Shown: positions 46,970 through 50,291 of the stretch, in pieces
Position numbering within the stretch: position 1 is the stretch's first letter
Layout: every line of letters begins with the position of its first letter
Origin: Oscillospiraceae bacterium
GTDB lineage: Bacteria; Bacillota; Clostridia; Oscillospirales; Ruminococcaceae
Assembly (NCBI GenBank): GCA_024697725.1
Contig: JAILFE010000276.1
Location: 1 to 50,291, forward strand
DNA length: 50,291 bases
Direction of reading: 5' to 3'
The notes under the pieces: model-generated
Told to the model about the DNA's origin: nothing
The model's database searches: none
The model's input: only the letters and a program-made list of their open reading frames with translations
Translations under genes and position numbers: made by a program

Positions 46970-48411
46970 TGTGATACCCCGTCAGGCAGCAGCTGCCCGG
47001 CGGGTCTTTCTTTGCCGGATAGAACATATACTATCCCCGCTGCTGAGATCTGTGCCGCAAGCACAGTCAGGTCGTTGAAGTGCGACAGCATAAAGCAGAC
47101 AGCCGCTCCCGCAGAACAGCAGACAGCCGCTCTTATCATCGGGAGTATGATAAAACCGTATATATCGAAGAAAGTGTCCGTGCAGCGGCATACCTTTATT
47201 ATCCTTGCGATATTGCTCACACAGTTGCTTGCGTAGTATGAAACAATAACTCCGTTGAAGCCGATGAGCGGCACGAATACTGCGACACAGGCTATCCTTA
47301 TGATATATTCCGCGAGCGAGTTCAGGGTGCTGAAGCTCTGCTTACCCATTCCTTTCAGAAGTCCTTCAAGCACAAATTCAAGATATATGAAAGGTATCAC
47401 AGGCGCAAGTATCGTTATCGAACGGCTGACGAGTGTGCTTTCGGGGCATATAAGTCTTCCGAGGCGCCCGCCGCACAGCAGGAACAGCCCCATGACGAAC
47501 AGCGAATATCCGAACGCCTTTGAAAAGCTCTCATGCACGAGCTCTGACGGGCGTTTTCCGCCTGCCCTGACCGCAGCTGCCGATTCGGGTATGATTATCA
47601 GCGACATACTGCTCATGGCGACAGCCGGGAAGAATATCGCGGGGATTATCATCGCCTCGAACATCCCGTAGCAGCTCAGCGCTTCATCCGCCGAAGAGCT
47701 GCATTCGAGCAGCTTTGCGGGCACTATCGTCTCATTTGCTGCTGACATTATCATCTGTACATATCCTCCCGCAACTATCGGGAGATTGAGCTTAATATAT
47801 TCCGGAAGGCTCTTTATTACAGGTATCCCGTCATCGGGGCGGCAGCGCAGGCTTTTTATGTATTCTGCGGTATAGTATAAGAATCCCGATACCTCTCCCG
47901 TGAATACCGATGCCGCAGTTATCGAATAAAAGCTCATATTAACGGGCAGGGACAGCATTATCCCCATACACAGCCATTTGCACAGGAACGAAGCTGCTTC
48001 TCCGATCATAGGTACGGATACTTTTCTTATCCCGTGGAAATAACCTTTTATACAGGAGCCGACAGCCGCCGGGATGAGCGAAAATGAGAGTATGCGCAGG
48101 GCTGTGCCGAGCTCCGGTGATGAAAGCACCTTTACTGCGAGCATATCGGAAAAAGCGAAGCTCAGGACTGTGAATGACCCCGACAGCACCGCAGAAAATC
48201 CGAAGCTCAGCCGCATTATGTGAGATATGCTCCCGTGAGACTGTGCTTCCTCCGAGACAAATCTGCTCGTGCTTACAAATATATTGCCGTCGGCAAGCAC
48301 CATGATACAGTCAAAAAGCGAAAATATCAGCGACATAACGCCTATAGCGGCTGTTCCGGTATGCCTTGCGAGCAATGCGTTGAAGGCGAGCCCGGCAGCC
48401 CGAAGTATCAT
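46954..48411 (-). CDS. MOP-superfamily flippase / SpoVB-like polysaccharide biosynthesis protein (N-terminus probably extends to about 48480)
   Basis: Multi-TM MATE-like; in-frame upstream KDTVKLTALS precedes MILRAAGLAFNALLARHTGTAAIG. Confidence 0.88.
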   Translation of the reverse strand: MILRAAGLAFNALLARHTGTAAIGVMSLIFSLFDCIMVLADGNIFVSTSRFVSEEAQSHGSISHIMRLSFGFSAVLSGSFTVLSFAFSDMLAVKVLSSPELGTALRILSFSLIPAAVGSCIKGYFHGIRKVSVPMIGEAASFLCKWLCMGIMLSLPVNMSFYSITAASVFTGEVSGFLYYTAEYIKSLRCRPDDGIPVIKSLPEYIKLNLPIVAGGYVQMIMSAANETIVPAKLLECSSSADEALSCYGMFEAMIIPAIFFPAVAMSSMSLIIIPESAAAVRAGGKRPSELVHESFSKAFGYSLFVMGLFLLCGGRLGRLICPESTLVSRSITILAPVIPFIYLEFVLEGLLKGMGKQSFSTLNSLAEYIIRIACVAVFVPLIGFNGVIVSYYASNCVSNIARIIKVCRCTDTFFDIYGFIILPMIRAAVCCSAGAAVCFMLSHFNDLTVLAAQISAAGIVYVLSGKERPAGQLLPDGVSHHSSI

Positions 48412-48712
48412 GGAGAGCGCTGTGAGCTTTACAGTGTCCTTTATAAAGGTATCCCGACAGCTGCTTTTTGTATTGATTATATGGAACTCTCCTTTTCTTT
48501 TATAAAGTATATTTGCCCTAAAAAAAATAGGGAATACGGCATAAGGTTGTTTAAAATGTTAAAATTGCACAAAATACGTTGCAAATTTTATATAAAGGGT
48601 ATATAATAAAATATGTATGAGCATTCAAAAAAATACATCTTATTGCTCCGTCGATCGAAATATTGTCGTTAGATGATCGCCCGGGCAGTAACGTCAAGGA
48701 GTAAAGCAACTA

Positions 48713-50104
48713 ATGAATAAGGCCGATCAGTTTATTAAGAATATGTCAAATAAGAAAATAGCATTTATAGGCATGGGCGTCAGCCATAATGAACTTATAA
48801 AGCTGTTTCTGAAAAAAGGGCTCGATGTCACCGTATGTGACAGAAAAACTCCGGACAGGATAGGTCCTTTATATAATGAACTCTCAGCATCGGGATGCAA
48901 ATTCTCTCTCGGGGAAAAATATCTCGATGAGATATACAGATCGGATGTCGTGTTCCGTACACCCGGAATGTACTTCAACTGCCCCGAGCTGGAAAAGGCA
49001 CGCAAAATGGGGATCGTGGTCACATCTGAAACAGAGGTCTTCTTTGACCTTTGTCCGTGCAGGATATACGGTATCACCGGAACAGAGGGCAAGACCACTA
49101 CTACAACTATAGTTTCCGAGATATTCACCCGCATCGGAAAAACCGTCTACAAGGGCGGCAATATCGGCAAGGCGCTTCTCCCGTCGGTATGGAACATGAA
49201 GCCCGATGATATATGCGTTGCCGAGCTTTCGAGCTTTCAGCTGATAAGCATGAGAAGATCGCCGGATGTAGCGCTTATCACGAATGTTTATCCGGATCAT
49301 CTCAACGTCCATAAGGATATGGCGGAATATATAGAAGCCAAGAAGAATCTTATAGCTCACCAGAATGCTTTTTCAAGGACGGTACTCAATCTCGACAATG
49401 AGGAAACGCGCCGCCTTGCCGGATATGTCAGGGGAGAGCTGAGGATGTTCAGCACGGTGTCGGTGCCGGAGAGAGGTGCCTTCCTTGACGGGAACGGCTG
49501 GCTCTGCTATACCGACGGCAGCAGTGTTGAACGCATCATCCACAAGGACGATATAAAGATACCCGGTATGCATAATGTCGAAAACTATCTTGCTGCTACA
49601 GCAATGGTATGTTCGGACGCGCCGCTGAGCGCCGTTGCCGAAACTGCGGGCAGCTTCGGCGGTGTCGAGCACAGGATAGAATTTGTCCGCAAGCTCGGCG
49701 GAGTGAAGTATTACAACGACAGCATCGCCACAAGCCCTGCCAGTGTCATAGCGGGACTCAATGCATTCAGTCAGCGGCTCATAGTCATTGCGGGCGGTTC
49801 GGATAAGAACCTCGATTACGATACTATCGCAGAGCCGATAAATACTCATGTCAAATTGCTGATACTCATGGGTGACACAGCCGATAAGATAGAAGCATCT
49901 GTCAGGGCATATCCCGGCTATGATGAGGGGAGCTGCCGCATACTCCGCGTGAGGAATATGGAAGAGGCTGTGCTCACGGCGAGAAAATATGCTATGGGCG
50001 GAGATATCGTCACACTGTCGCCCGCAAGCGCAAGCTTTGATATGTATGCCAATTTTGAAGAGCGCGGACGTCATTTCAAGAGCATAGTAAATTCACTTAT
50101 CTGA
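48713..50104 (+). CDS. murD: UDP-N-acetylmuramoylalanine--D-glutamate ligase
   Basis: GITGTEGKTTTTTIVSEIF, NVYPDHLNVHKDMAEYIEAKKNL, YNDSIATSPASVIAGL. Confidence 0.96.
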   Translation: MNKADQFIKNMSNKKIAFIGMGVSHNELIKLFLKKGLDVTVCDRKTPDRIGPLYNELSASGCKFSLGEKYLDEIYRSDVVFRTPGMYFNCPELEKARKMGIVVTSETEVFFDLCPCRIYGITGTEGKTTTTTIVSEIFTRIGKTVYKGGNIGKALLPSVWNMKPDDICVAELSSFQLISMRRSPDVALITNVYPDHLNVHKDMAEYIEAKKNLIAHQNAFSRTVLNLDNEETRRLAGYVRGELRMFSTVSVPERGAFLDGNGWLCYTDGSSVERIIHKDDIKIPGMHNVENYLAATAMVCSDAPLSAVAETAGSFGGVEHRIEFVRKLGGVKYYNDSIATSPASVIAGLNAFSQRLIVIAGGSDKNLDYDTIAEPINTHVKLLILMGDTADKIEASVRAYPGYDEGSCRILRVRNMEEAVLTARKYAMGGDIVTLSPASASFDMYANFEERGRHFKSIVNSLI

Positions 50105-50121
50105 TATAGGAACGATGTATT

Positions 50122-50291
50122 ATGGATATAAATGAAAAGGATATAGAAAGAGCCGCAGAACTGACCGCTCTGCTCACTGCTCCCGACGGAGTTTCCGGCA
50201 GAGAGGACAGAGTAGTTTCTGCTGCCTGCGAGCTCCTGAAAAAGTACACCGATGATATACGCATCACAGACGGCGGATCGGTCATTGCCGT
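50122..50291 (+). CDS. M42-family metallopeptidase, N-terminal fragment (runs off the window)
   Basis: MDINEKDIERAAELTALLTAPDGVSGREDRVVSAACELLKKYTDDIRITDGGSVIA resembles M42 aminopeptidase N-termini. Confidence 0.65.
   Translation, partial: MDINEKDIERAAELTALLTAPDGVSGREDRVVSAACELLKKYTDDIRITDGGSVIA

Overview
A 50 kb, almost fully coding chromosomal window. Protein content and style suggest a Ruminococcus-like Clostridia (inference only; no rRNA, tRNA or other marker here fixes the taxon). Core genes: phoH-ybeY-dgkA-era-recO-mutS2, murD, relQ-type alarmone synthetase, OmpR/HK two-component system, pfkA, fructokinase, sugar ABC permeases, GH27 alpha-galactosidase, two EAL-domain proteins. No CRISPR array, phage or transposase was recognised. 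Two things stand out. (1) A minus-strand locus (about 27.6-34.3 kb, perhaps extending to 39.8 kb) is built around a TerY-P/YegI-K-L-like triad (vWA + PP2C + protein kinase with zinc ribbon). Around the triad are a zinc-ribbon/BspA-LRR protein, a protein joining a degenerate cytidine-deaminase-like domain to a Gln-rich prion-like tail, a small membrane protein, and possibly an Eis-like GNAT, a helical protein and a PH-like/SHOCT repeat protein. (2) Intergenic regions hold a family of cloverleaf elements: three consecutive, mostly triloop, hairpins enclosed by a closing stem. Copies share architecture but largely not sequence (158-255, 3000-3088, 3089-3180, about 34364-34492, and a degenerate copy about 5661-5745). 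Smaller observations include a flippase ORF with no canonical start codon in frame at its expected N-terminus, an orphan spoVAC, a carboxynorspermidine synthase without adjacent nspC, and a PFK with mixed ATP/PPi-type motifs.
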